From an uncultured Alphaproteobacteria bacterium (lineage in GTDB: Bacteria; Pseudomonadota; Alphaproteobacteria; HIMB59; GCA-002718135): a stretch of 64,000 nt of DNA. Both the position numbers and the translations under genes were made by a program. The stretch is taken from NCBI GenBank assembly GCA_902614085.1, contig CACMJS010000001.1, positions 487,127-551,126 on the forward strand. The letters are read 5' to 3'. This document shows, in pieces, positions 44,604-52,891 of this stretch. Each line of letters starts with the position of its first letter. Within the stretch, counting starts at the first letter, position 1. A model generated the notes under the pieces. That model saw only the letters and a program-made list of their open reading frames with translations, did not search any database and was not told where the DNA came from.

Positions 44604-45368
44604 TTATAAAAGTGACTCGTCCCAATTTAATTGATTAGCTAAAATTCCACCATCAACATATAACATTTGTCCTGTAATATATTTTGCTTCTTCAGATGCT
44701 AAAAAAACAGCTGCTCCACCAATATCAGATGGCTCACCAATTCTTCCAAGTGGAATTTGCGAACTAATTACTTGTTTATTATTTCCTTTATTTAAACCTG
44801 CGCTAGTCAGAGGAGTTTCGAGTATACCTGGACCAATACCATTAACACGAATGTTCTTTGATGCTAAACTAACTGCCATTGATTTAACCATCATAAGAAC
44901 TGCTCCTTTGGAAGTATCATACATGACACTATTCTTTTCTGCAGCTAACGAGTTAGATGAACCAATACAAATAATACTACTATTATTTTGATCACTTGAA
45001 ATTTGTTTTACAAATTCTTTGGATGTAAACATATAACCTCTTACATTTAGATTAAATGTTTTATCAAATTTTTCTTCATTGATATTTTCAAAATCAGTAT
45101 CTTGAAAAGTACCAGCATTATTTATAAGAGTATCTATTTTTCCAAGTTTAGTATTTGCCTCTTCAATTAGTTTTTTATTTCCATCAATTGTTGATAGATC
45201 TGATTGCACAAAATAACATTCAGTCAATTTTTTGAGCTGATTTAAAGCGCCATTATCTTTTTCGTGAGAATTTATTACAATTTTTGCACCTTTTTTAGCG
45301 AATGCCTCTGCAATTCCAAATCCTATACCATGCGTAGATCCAGTTATACATACACATTGGTCTTTCAT
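44604..45368 (-). CDS. Short-chain dehydrogenase/reductase (SDR)
   Basis: 254 residues, classical SDR: VCITGSTHGIGFGIAEAFAKKG (TGxxxGxG), DTLINNAGTF, serine in IICIGSSNS, YxxxK as YDTSK, and AKYITGQMLYVDGG. It resembles glucose 1-dehydrogenase and 3-oxoacyl reductase-like enzymes; the substrate cannot be read. A GGGGA leader precedes the ATG. It is divergent from the NagA-like gene and followed by RidA. Confidence 0.92.
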   Translation of the reverse strand: MKDQCVCITGSTHGIGFGIAEAFAKKGAKIVINSHEKDNGALNQLKKLTECYFVQSDLSTIDGNKKLIEEANTKLGKIDTLINNAGTFQDTDFENINEEKFDKTFNLNVRGYMFTSKEFVKQISSDQNNSSIICIGSSNSLAAEKNSVMYDTSKGAVLMMVKSMAVSLASKNIRVNGIGPGILETPLTSAGLNKGNNKQVISSQIPLGRIGEPSDIGGAAVFLASEEAKYITGQMLYVDGGILANQLNWDESLL

Positions 45369-45438
45369 CTTATTTCCCCTAGTTCTTGTTTTTTCACTAT
45401 AGTTGTTTTAGGTTTTACCTTAATATTAAATTAAATAT

Positions 45439-46617
45439 ATGCAACACAAACAAAGATTTACAAATGTTACTTTGGTAACTCCTTACAGCGAAGTAGACAA
45501 AGATCTGCTAATAGAAGGAGATAAGATTGTTGATATATTAAATCCTTCTGAAAATATTTCAGATGATTGGAAAATAATTGACGGCAACAATCATTATATT
45601 TTTCCAGGAATGATCGATGTTTTGCAACATGGTTTTTTAAATTATTTGTATGGTCATGCGGAAGAAAATTGTGCAGTTGATAATTCAAAATTATTGCCTT
45701 CAGTAGGAGTGACAGGTTTTTTACCATCGACGCCATGCTTACCACCTGACAAAACTAAAATTTTATTAAATGCATTATCAAATGATATTGATAAAGCTAA
45801 AGAGGGAGCACGTGTTTTAGGAATTCATTCAGAAGGACCTTGTTTTGCATTACCTGGTGCACATGATCCTAAAAATCTCCGTAATCCCTCTGTACCTTTA
45901 GCAGAAGAATTATTGGATGCATGTCAGGGCAAATTAAAAGCTCTTACATTAGCACCAGAAATGAATGGCTCAGAAGAATTTATCAAAAGACTTAAAGAAG
46001 AAAAAATTTCGATTCATTTAGGTCACAGTGGAGCAAACCCAATTGATGTACCTAAATTTGCTGATTGGGGTGTTGATGCTGTAACACACATGTATGATGC
46101 GCTTCCAACTTACCCACCAGATGACACTGGTGTTCATGTTTTGTCTTTAACTGATGCTTTGATTGCTGAGTCAAGAATTGCTCTAGGAGTTATATGTGAT
46201 GGTATTCATGTTCATCCTCAACTAGTTGAATTGTTATCTCATTTACCAACAGACAGAGTATTTTTAGAAACAGACTCTGTTAAGGGGGCTGGCTCTCCCG
46301 TTCCTGTTAAGTTTGAATTTTTTCCTGGTAGGTGGTGTACAGTAGAGAAAGGAAAGGCATCTACTTATAATGGTTTATTAGCTGGATCATCATTAACATC
46401 TATTGAAGCATTGCAAAATTATTACAAGTTTTCTAAAAAAACTTTATCCCAAGTTGCTATTGCTGCAAGTTTAGTACCAGCAAGAGTTATAGGTTTAGAT
46501 AATATTATGGGAAGCATTGAAAAAAATAAATTAGCTGATTTTATTCTTTTACAAAAAGATAACTTGGAGATTAGTGAAACCTATATTGCTGGAAAATCTG
46601 TATTTAAAAGTGAATAA
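45439..46617 (+). CDS. nagA: N-acetylglucosamine-6-phosphate deacetylase-like amidohydrolase
   Basis: 392 residues of amidohydrolase fold. It has the single-metal layout of E. coli-type NagA: PGMIDVLQHG (no HxH pair), the metal glutamate in GIHSEGPCFALPGAHD, metal histidines in HLGHSGAN and VTHMYDAL, and the catalytic aspartate in FLETDSVKG. A C-terminal ARVIGLDNIMGSIEKNKLADFILL closes the barrel. NagA turns GlcNAc-6-P into GlcN-6-P, the step after NanE. The FLETDSVKG stretch differs from the usual V-S-D-A form, so another N-acyl amino sugar is possible. It begins a run with two small related proteins and an Asp-box protein. Confidence 0.72.
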   Translation: MQHKQRFTNVTLVTPYSEVDKDLLIEGDKIVDILNPSENISDDWKIIDGNNHYIFPGMIDVLQHGFLNYLYGHAEENCAVDNSKLLPSVGVTGFLPSTPCLPPDKTKILLNALSNDIDKAKEGARVLGIHSEGPCFALPGAHDPKNLRNPSVPLAEELLDACQGKLKALTLAPEMNGSEEFIKRLKEEKISIHLGHSGANPIDVPKFADWGVDAVTHMYDALPTYPPDDTGVHVLSLTDALIAESRIALGVICDGIHVHPQLVELLSHLPTDRVFLETDSVKGAGSPVPVKFEFFPGRWCTVEKGKASTYNGLLAGSSLTSIEALQNYYKFSKKTLSQVAIAASLVPARVIGLDNIMGSIEKNKLADFILLQKDNLEISETYIAGKSVFKSE

Positions 46618-47074
46618 AAATAATTTAGATCAAAAACTTCGTTACAACGATGGTGGCAACGTCCACATGGATTTTCATGGTGCTACAAATACAACTATTG
46701 AGTTTATCATTAATAAATATGGTATCGATACCATGAATGATATTTTCAAAAAAGTTGGTAATCATGTTTATAAAGACATCAAAGATCATATTAAAAAAGG
46801 GAATATCAAAATGTTAGCTAAACATTGGCAACATTTTTTTGATCGGGAAAATGCTGATTATAATATTTCCATTAATGATGAAGAAATTATTTTAACGGTT
46901 AATCGTTGTACAGCATATGAACATGTAAGAAAGTTGGTTGGAAATGTTTCACCAAACTTTTGTGATCAAACTATTAAAACAAATGAAGCTTTGGCTGAGG
47001 ATACTCCATATGAAATAAAAACTGAAATATTAGGAGAAGCTGCATGTAGACAAACTATAAGGAAAAGAACATGA
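46610..47074 (+). CDS. Small protein resembling L-2-amino-thiazoline-4-carboxylate hydrolase family, copy 1
   Basis: 154 residues from a GTG that overlaps the nagA stop by 8 bases; a longer ATG start at 46574 would overlap nagA by 44 and is less likely, and an ATG at 46667 is also possible. No membrane segment. Pattern: N-terminal helices, ISINDEEIILTVNRCTAYEHVRK, VSPNFCDQ, then DTPYEIKTEILGEAACRQTIRK. The three conserved cysteines and the two-strand layout parallel copy 2 and recall the ATC-hydrolase-like fold (PF14196), which includes many uncharacterised members. Function unknown. Confidence 0.6.
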   Translation: MNKNNLDQKLRYNDGGNVHMDFHGATNTTIEFIINKYGIDTMNDIFKKVGNHVYKDIKDHIKKGNIKMLAKHWQHFFDRENADYNISINDEEIILTVNRCTAYEHVRKLVGNVSPNFCDQTIKTNEALAEDTPYEIKTEILGEAACRQTIRKRT

Positions 47075-47556
47075 TACCTAGTGATCATTTCACCCGTTTC
47101 TATAACGAAGTTTTTAAGTTTCTCGAAGATCAAGGAGAAGAGCATCTTGAAGCTTACTGGTTGGAAATCAGTAAAAACCAAGAAAAACACACTTTAGAAT
47201 TATTCAAAGAAAAAGGTTTGAAGGGGATGTATGAATATTGGGATCATATTAGAATTGAAGAAAACTGTGATATGGATTTAAAATTAGATGATGAAAAATT
47301 AGAATTAAGAATGAATGTTTGTCCAAGTCTTAGTAAAGTTTTGGATAATGATGCAGAGCCTATGAAAAGATATTGCGATCATTGTGCTGGTTGGATAGGC
47401 CCAATTATTGATAAAGTAGATCACCATCTTGTTTATGATGTAATTGATCGTAATAAACCTCAATGCGTAGTTAAAATTTTTAAAGATAAAGAAAAAGCAA
47501 TTGAAGAAGAAAAAAATGCCAAACTTTTAATGGGATGGCCTAACAATAAAAAATAA
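47071..47556 (+). CDS. Small protein resembling L-2-amino-thiazoline-4-carboxylate hydrolase family, copy 2
   Basis: 161 residues. It overlaps copy 1 by 4 bases (ATGA) and looks like a diverged paralogue: LELFKEKGLKGMYEYWDHIR matches the L-x-x-H-W-x-H-x-F helix of copy 1, LKLDDEKLELRMNVCPSL matches its DEEIILTVNRC strand, then RYCDHCAGW and a final KPQCVVKIF cysteine. The cysteine set could bind metal or serve as nucleophile. Tight coupling implies the two may form a heterodimer. An Asp-box protein starts 12 bases later. The family call is tentative. Confidence 0.6.
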   Translation: MIPSDHFTRFYNEVFKFLEDQGEEHLEAYWLEISKNQEKHTLELFKEKGLKGMYEYWDHIRIEENCDMDLKLDDEKLELRMNVCPSLSKVLDNDAEPMKRYCDHCAGWIGPIIDKVDHHLVYDVIDRNKPQCVVKIFKDKEKAIEEEKNAKLLMGWPNNKK

Positions 47557-47567
47557 AATTTCATTAA

Positions 47568-48686
47568 ATGCAAATAGAGTCTTCTGGCATCTTGTGTTCT
47601 GCAAAAATTAATTCTAATAAAGCGTGCTATACTTTTTCATCATTTGTTTCTCTTAAGAACGGATCTATTCTTGCTACTGCAAGAGGGGGAAATAATAAAG
47701 ATTCTGAATTTGAGGGAATAGAGTTTTTTCGATCAGACGATGAAGGTGAGAATTGGTCAGAATCTTGGGAGCCTTTTAAAAATGTAGAAATAGATAATCT
47801 TAAAGGTAGTCTCAAACTTTGTTATTTAACTGAAATTTCTGATTCTCATATTATTGCATCATTATTATGGATTGATAGATCTTCTATTCCCGGAAAAGAA
47901 TTATTTAATGCTGACACCGAGGGTTGTCTTCCAATGAAAATTCTACTTGCAGATTCTTATGATAATGGGAATACATGGTCAAAACTTAGAAAAGTTCAGC
48001 TACCTAACGACATTGGTCCACCAAGTCTCACTAATCCTATCATGAAATTACCAAATGGAAAATTAATCATGAGTATTGAAAATAATAAAGATTATTATGA
48101 TCAATCAAAATGGTATCAAAAAAATGTTTTCATATGTTCTTCTGATAATGGAATAACATGGTCTAAACCTTATTTAGCAGCAGGAGATGAAACTGGAAGA
48201 ATTTTTAATTGGGATTTAAGATGCGGTGTAAATAAGAACGGAACCATAACTTCTTTTGCATGGACATATGATTCACTAAAAAAAAATTTCCTTAATATTC
48301 ATCAAAGAATAAGCAATGATGAAGGTAGAACATGGTCTCAGCCTAAGGATTTAAATATTTCTGATCAACCTTCTCATCCTGCATTATTAAATGATGGTAA
48401 GATAGTCCTGGCATGGGTTGATAGATTTAACAATCAAAGCATAAAAGTAAGAGCATCAGATGATCTCAATGCTTCTTTTGATAAAATTTCTGAAATAACA
48501 ATTTTTAATCAAAAAAAAATTAAGCAAAATAGTAAAGAATTAGGAGGGTTATTAGCTGACATGAATATATGGAGTTTTGGATTGCCCTATGCGGATGTTT
48601 TACAGAGTGGGAAAGTTTTAGTTTTTTATTATGCAGGTAATGATAAAAAAATGGATCTACATTGGACTCGTATAAAAATTAACTAA
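47568..48686 (+). CDS. Asp-box (BNR) sialidase-like protein, cytoplasmic
   Basis: 372 residues with four Asp-box turns (S-x-D-x-G-x-x-W): RSDDEGENWS, DSYDNGNTWS, SSDNGITWS and SNDEGRTWS, diagnostic of the sialidase/BNR six-blade propeller. No signal peptide or membrane segment is present, so it should be cytoplasmic and act on small imported glycosides. The N-terminal SLKNGSILATARGG is where sialidases have the first catalytic arginine motif, so an arginine is present, but I cannot confirm the full arginine triad. It converges with the MFS gene, 4 bases away. A sialidase role is supported by the nan genes in the same island. Confidence 0.8.
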   Translation: MQIESSGILCSAKINSNKACYTFSSFVSLKNGSILATARGGNNKDSEFEGIEFFRSDDEGENWSESWEPFKNVEIDNLKGSLKLCYLTEISDSHIIASLLWIDRSSIPGKELFNADTEGCLPMKILLADSYDNGNTWSKLRKVQLPNDIGPPSLTNPIMKLPNGKLIMSIENNKDYYDQSKWYQKNVFICSSDNGITWSKPYLAAGDETGRIFNWDLRCGVNKNGTITSFAWTYDSLKKNFLNIHQRISNDEGRTWSQPKDLNISDQPSHPALLNDGKIVLAWVDRFNNQSIKVRASDDLNASFDKISEITIFNQKKIKQNSKELGGLLADMNIWSFGLPYADVLQSGKVLVFYYAGNDKKMDLHWTRIKIN

Positions 48687-48690
48687 TTTT

Positions 48691-50016
48691 TTAAGGAATT
48701 TGTTTTCTATAATATATTAATTGTCTTAAAAATGTTCTAACACCCATAGCTCCTTCTTCTTTAATTAAGATAAAGGTATTCATAGAAATTAATGTGATAA
48801 TTGCACAAATAACAAATAATACTTCATAGCTTCCTAGTAATTTTCCAAAAAAAATAATTTCATTATTGTCTAACCAAACAACTAAATAGCCTGCTAATAC
48901 AGTTGTTACTCCTGCTGTTATTCCATCTAAGCTATATGCAAGCGACATAAATGACTCTTTATTATTACTTGGTACATAGTTTAACATAAAAATATAACCT
49001 ATTGATGCGCTCCCCCACATCAAGAAACCAAATAGAAAGAAAATTGCTCCAATTAAATAGCTTAAGTAGGGAGTAGCAGAATTTATAAAAGGTAATGTAA
49101 GTAAAAGGATAATTTGTAAACTTTGGAATACTACCCTTATTCCTCTACAACCATAACTATCTGTAACTCTTCCAATTACTAATCCACTACAAGTACCACC
49201 AATGAGCACAAGTGTAGATGCAAAAATTAATTCACCACTTGGAATATTCATTCTAATTTTAAAATATAAAGTTAAGAATATAGCTAGTATAGTTATTACT
49301 AAAAATTGCGTACCTGATGAAATCAAAAATAAATTATAATTTTTATCTTTTGTAGCTAATATCAAATTTTTTAAGTAACCTTGATTATTATCTCGTTTTT
49401 GCTTTTTTTCTCCACCTTGAAGTTTTAAAAGTAATAAGGCTGATATTAATCCTACAATTATGGATATAAAAAAAACAAGATAAAATCTTTCTAAACCTTC
49501 TCTACTATCTAGCCAAATCTTAATTCCATATGAAGCAATAAGAGCAAAAGGGGCACATACAATACCATTAATACCAATGACTCTTCCTCGAACATCTCGA
49601 GGAATAAATTCCTGCATCCATGGAATAAATGCAGCTTCAGATAGTGAACGTAAGATTGAAAACATGAGCATAGCAAAAAATAACAAGTAGAAAACGATTG
49701 TTAAGTTGTCTTGATAAAAAGGAACTATTAGAAAAATTAATAAAAAAATATATCTGCTAAACAAAGTCCAAATAGATAAAATTTTACTTCCAAAATACAG
49801 AGTTAATGGAATACTTATTAAAGCTAATGATTGGCAAAAAGCCATAAGGCTTCCTAAAATACCAATTCTATCTGCATCTAGTCCTAATTCTACAGAGTAT
49901 AGTGTTAAAGGGGCAGCAACTGTTCCTATGACCGCACACATTTGAAGTGCTGTTGATAAATGATAGTAATTTATTACTTTCATTTTTTCTTTTTCATTAG
50001 ATATTAGATTGAACAT
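48691..50016 (-). CDS. Major facilitator superfamily transporter
   Basis: 441 residues, twelve membrane helices. MFS features: the loop after helix 2 region (SLALISIPLTLYFGSKIL), the conserved RSLSEAAFIPWMQEFIPRDVRGRVIGINGI cytoplasmic stretch, and an extra MGVRTF tail. It follows the second Asp-box gene by 8 bases in a PanB-like - PanB-like - Asp-box - MFS run, and may import the glycoside that the cytoplasmic Asp-box proteins cleave, or export a product. An ATG at codon 12 is an alternative start. Confidence 0.88.
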   Translation of the reverse strand: MFNLISNEKEKMKVINYYHLSTALQMCAVIGTVAAPLTLYSVELGLDADRIGILGSLMAFCQSLALISIPLTLYFGSKILSIWTLFSRYIFLLIFLIVPFYQDNLTIVFYLLFFAMLMFSILRSLSEAAFIPWMQEFIPRDVRGRVIGINGIVCAPFALIASYGIKIWLDSREGLERFYLVFFISIIVGLISALLLLKLQGGEKKQKRDNNQGYLKNLILATKDKNYNLFLISSGTQFLVITILAIFLTLYFKIRMNIPSGELIFASTLVLIGGTCSGLVIGRVTDSYGCRGIRVVFQSLQIILLLTLPFINSATPYLSYLIGAIFFLFGFLMWGSASIGYIFMLNYVPSNNKESFMSLAYSLDGITAGVTTVLAGYLVVWLDNNEIIFFGKLLGSYEVLFVICAIITLISMNTFILIKEEGAMGVRTFLRQLIYYRKQIP

Positions 50017-50024
50017 GACGGTTA

Positions 50025-51104
50025 TTAGATATTTACGATGTAGGTTTTAATAATATGCTGGTTATCCTGAATACACCAAAAACAAATTAGCATTTCACTA
50101 TTATTTAAAAGAAGTAAAGATGGTTGACCAAACTTCAGAGAACCAAACTGTTTACTTATATCAGTATCATCACTTGATAAACCATCTTTTGAAAACAAAT
50201 TAATTTCATCTAAAATTGAAAATTTATTATCTTTAATATCAACTTTTCTCAGAATTAAACCTGTTGGGTTTTCTCTGTGACAATGAATGGTAAAAATTAT
50301 ATCATCTTTATAAAACATTATATTAGACGCTTGTCCTCTAATTTTAGTATCAATTATAGTATTAAATGTTTTTCCTTCATCATCAGAAATTACAACATGG
50401 TTGCTAAGATTTTTTTTATTTTTATTGTCATAAGCCCAAAAAATAACAATAATTTTGCTATCAGTTTCACACAATCGACATTCCCAAGTTGAAACATGTC
50501 CTTCTTTGGATTTATAAAATTCCGATAATTTATTCCAATTTTCTCCTTCGTCATCACTATAAATTATCCATCCTGAATGATCTGACTCTTTTAAATGGAA
50601 AGGTGGTGCTGCTCCTAATATTCTACCTGATTGTAATTGAATACATGGCCCTGATATTTCAAGTGGTGTTTCATTGACGTTAAAATTTTTTGGCATGGAC
50701 CAATTTTCACCATTATCGTTAGAAATACTTATTTTATTATTGAGAGGTAGTATTTCAAATGTATTAGGATTAACAATTGGTGTTAAACTATCTGGTCTTA
50801 CAAAAGCATAACCTATTGCTAGTAGTTTATTATTTTGTAACAATAGTGGTTTAAGAGATTCTGATTCTTCCTTATTTTTATATATATGATTATGTAAAGG
50901 TTTTGGCTTAGACCAACTTCTTCCATCATCAAAACTTTTTGAAACATATGTTCTTTGATCAGCAGAATCAAATGCTTGACCAATAGTAAATAATGCAAGT
51001 AAGGAATTGTCTTGTAATTTTACAATACCTGGAAAAATACCTTGTTTACTAACCAGTAAAGGTTCAGGATTTTCGTATAGAATGATCTCATCAATTATCC
51101 TCAT
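50025..51104 (-). CDS. Asp-box (BNR) sialidase-like protein, cytoplasmic, second copy
   Basis: 359 residues with Asp-box repeats SKSFDDGRSWS, SNDNGENWS, YSDDEGENWN and SDDEGKTFN. There is no signal peptide. It opens with MRIIDEIILYENPEPLLVSKQGIFPGIVKL, common in a BNR subfamily whose members are clustered with sugar-acid genes. It is distinct from the plus-strand Asp-box protein, to which it is only distantly similar. It abuts the PanB-like gene (no gap) and precedes the MFS gene, so the minus-strand operon has its own hydrolase and transporter. Confidence 0.78.
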   Translation of the reverse strand: MRIIDEIILYENPEPLLVSKQGIFPGIVKLQDNSLLALFTIGQAFDSADQRTYVSKSFDDGRSWSKPKPLHNHIYKNKEESESLKPLLLQNNKLLAIGYAFVRPDSLTPIVNPNTFEILPLNNKISISNDNGENWSMPKNFNVNETPLEISGPCIQLQSGRILGAAPPFHLKESDHSGWIIYSDDEGENWNKLSEFYKSKEGHVSTWECRLCETDSKIIVIFWAYDNKNKKNLSNHVVISDDEGKTFNTIIDTKIRGQASNIMFYKDDIIFTIHCHRENPTGLILRKVDIKDNKFSILDEINLFSKDGLSSDDTDISKQFGSLKFGQPSLLLLNNSEMLICFWCIQDNQHIIKTYIVNI

Positions 51105-51950
51105 TTACAGCTTTTTTATTAATTTCTTAAATTTTTCTAACTCTTTTTTTTCTGCAAAGATAACATTATTTTTTGATGGGAATTTTTTACTAACAACATC
51201 ATTTTGGTATTCTTTAAAAGCCTGTATTCTATCTTTTTGTAATTTTTCAAATGTCATATTAAAATCTTTATATTTTTTTGCATGTCGTGGTGTTGCAGTA
51301 GAATTAAAGTGATAACCCAAAATATCTTCACCAAACAAAAATTGGATATCTGCATACCTGCCTGAGCCTATTGAAATGGTAAGAGCTTTAGTTTCTTTTG
51401 TTATTTCTTTTAAAATATCCTCAGGTACACATTCTACCTCTATAGCCCACGCACCAATTTTTTCTAATTCTTTTATATCATGATAAACTTTAATGGCTTC
51501 TGCTGAATTTTTACCTACTGGTTTCACACCTCCAGTCCAAGTAGATTTCATAGGTACAAAACCTACGTGTCCTTGAAAAGGGATATTAAACTCACTTAAA
51601 TATTTTATAAAATTTATATTCCAAGAATTGGTGTGTATCGAGTCTACACCGACTTCTAGTAATTCAAATACCTTCTTCATCATACTTTCTTTGGAAGCAT
51701 GTTCAGTATATTTTATTCCACACGTTAAAAATGTATTGGGTGCTGCGTCACGTATTTCTTTTAACTTATCCACCCCACAAATAATCATATCTATACCAGC
51801 AGCTTCTGCAGCTGCAGCTTCTTCAGGAGATACAACATTTATCTGTGTTAATTTTTTCTTACCTTTTAAATTTATTAAATCTTTAACGGTATAGTTTCTA
51901 TAACCAGCTTGATGTGCAAGAGAGTAAACTTTTTTATATTTATTTTTCAT
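51105..51950 (-). CDS. PanB-fold protein of unknown function, copy B
   Basis: 281 residues matching the ketopantoate hydroxymethyltransferase barrel along its length: LTQINVVSPEEAAAAEAAGIDMI, FQGHVGFVP (PanB has GHLGLTP), AIEVECVPEDILKEIT (PanB VLECVP-E) and ISIGSGRYADIQFLFGEDILGY. However, the PanB metal ligands in GDS and the ADLPF stretch and the catalytic lysine of KIEGG are replaced (CGV, CGIKY, HTNSW). So it is a divergent member, probably using another small aldehyde or acid substrate. It pairs with copy A 2 bases upstream and abuts the Asp-box gene. Not a true pantothenate enzyme. Confidence 0.75.
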   Translation of the reverse strand: MKNKYKKVYSLAHQAGYRNYTVKDLINLKGKKKLTQINVVSPEEAAAAEAAGIDMIICGVDKLKEIRDAAPNTFLTCGIKYTEHASKESMMKKVFELLEVGVDSIHTNSWNINFIKYLSEFNIPFQGHVGFVPMKSTWTGGVKPVGKNSAEAIKVYHDIKELEKIGAWAIEVECVPEDILKEITKETKALTISIGSGRYADIQFLFGEDILGYHFNSTATPRHAKKYKDFNMTFEKLQKDRIQAFKEYQNDVVSKKFPSKNNVIFAEKKELEKFKKLIKKL

Positions 51951-51952
51951 AA

Positions 51953-52795
51953 TTAATGTTGTTGTAGAAACTTTCTAAATTTATTTAATTCTATTTTTTC
52001 AATTGAAATAGTATGTTTTTTTGTTGGAAATTTATTTTTTTGAACTTCTATTCTATACTTTTTGAAAGCATCAATTCTTTCTTTTTGAATATCACTTAAT
52101 ATTTTATCGAAATTTTTATATTTTTTTGCATGTCTTGGAAAAGTTATTTTACTCTGACCTAAAATATCTTCTGCAAATAAAAATTGAGCATCCGCAGCTA
52201 TTCCAGAACCAATTGAAATAGTAACAAGTGATGTGTGCTTTGTAATAACTTCTAAAACATTTTCTGGAACAAGTTCAACTTCTATCCCCCATGCACCAGT
52301 TTTCTCAATATCCTTTATATCTTTAAATAATTCTGCAGCTTCATTTGCTGTCTTTCCAAAAGATCTAATCCCACCTATCCATGTCGTTCTTCTTGGAATA
52401 AATCCAACATGACTTTGAAAGGGAATTCTAAATTTACTTAAATGTGACATCCATTCAAGATTCCAATTTTGACACATTAGTGAATCTGCGCCAGCTTCAA
52501 TTATTTCAAATGCTTTTTTTGTTGCTTCTCTTTTTGACGGGTTCTCAATAAAAGGTATACCAACAGTCATAAAAGTTTTTGAAGCTGCTTTTCTAATATT
52601 TGGAAAATCTTTTCCTGGTCCAGTTAATAATAAATCTATTCCTGCTTCTTCTGCCGCGGCTGCTTCTTCAACTGTGGTAACTCTTACTTGTGTTAGTTTT
52701 TCTTTACCTTTTAAATTTATTAGATCTCTAACCGTATAATTTCTATATCCCAGATCATTGTTTATAGAAAAAACTCTTTTATATTTTTTTTTCAT
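51953..52795 (-). CDS. PanB-fold protein of unknown function, copy A
   Basis: 280 residues, roughly half identical to copy B: both begin with NYTVKDLINLKGK-like RNYTVRDLINLKGKEKLTQ and share HVGFIPRRTTW, GAWGIEVELVPENVLEVIT and ISIGSGIAADAQFLFAEDILG. As in copy B, the metal-binding GDS, ADLPF and KIEGG positions of PanB are not kept (TGP, VGIPF, MCQNW). Tandem duplication followed by divergence suggests a heteromeric enzyme or two related substrates. It starts the minus-strand operon, divergent from the first PhyH gene across 96 bases. Confidence 0.75.
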   Translation of the reverse strand: MKKKYKRVFSINNDLGYRNYTVRDLINLKGKEKLTQVRVTTVEEAAAAEEAGIDLLLTGPGKDFPNIRKAASKTFMTVGIPFIENPSKREATKKAFEIIEAGADSLMCQNWNLEWMSHLSKFRIPFQSHVGFIPRRTTWIGGIRSFGKTANEAAELFKDIKDIEKTGAWGIEVELVPENVLEVITKHTSLVTISIGSGIAADAQFLFAEDILGQSKITFPRHAKKYKNFDKILSDIQKERIDAFKKYRIEVQKNKFPTKKHTISIEKIELNKFRKFLQQH

Positions 52796-52891
52796 TCTCT
52801 TATTATTTATAATTTAATTAAGAAAATATGGTAAATAATTAATTTTTACTAGCTATCTTTTTAATTTCAGTTACCATAATTTTATTAAATT

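Noticed and set aside
44581-44625. 15-codon N-terminal extension of RidA
   Set aside because: AGGAGA sits ideally for the internal ATG at 44580 and the extension overlaps the SDR gene.
51105-52795. Ketopantoate hydroxymethyltransferase (panB) for pantothenate synthesis
   Set aside because: The metal ligands and catalytic lysine region of PanB are replaced in both copies and the context is catabolic.
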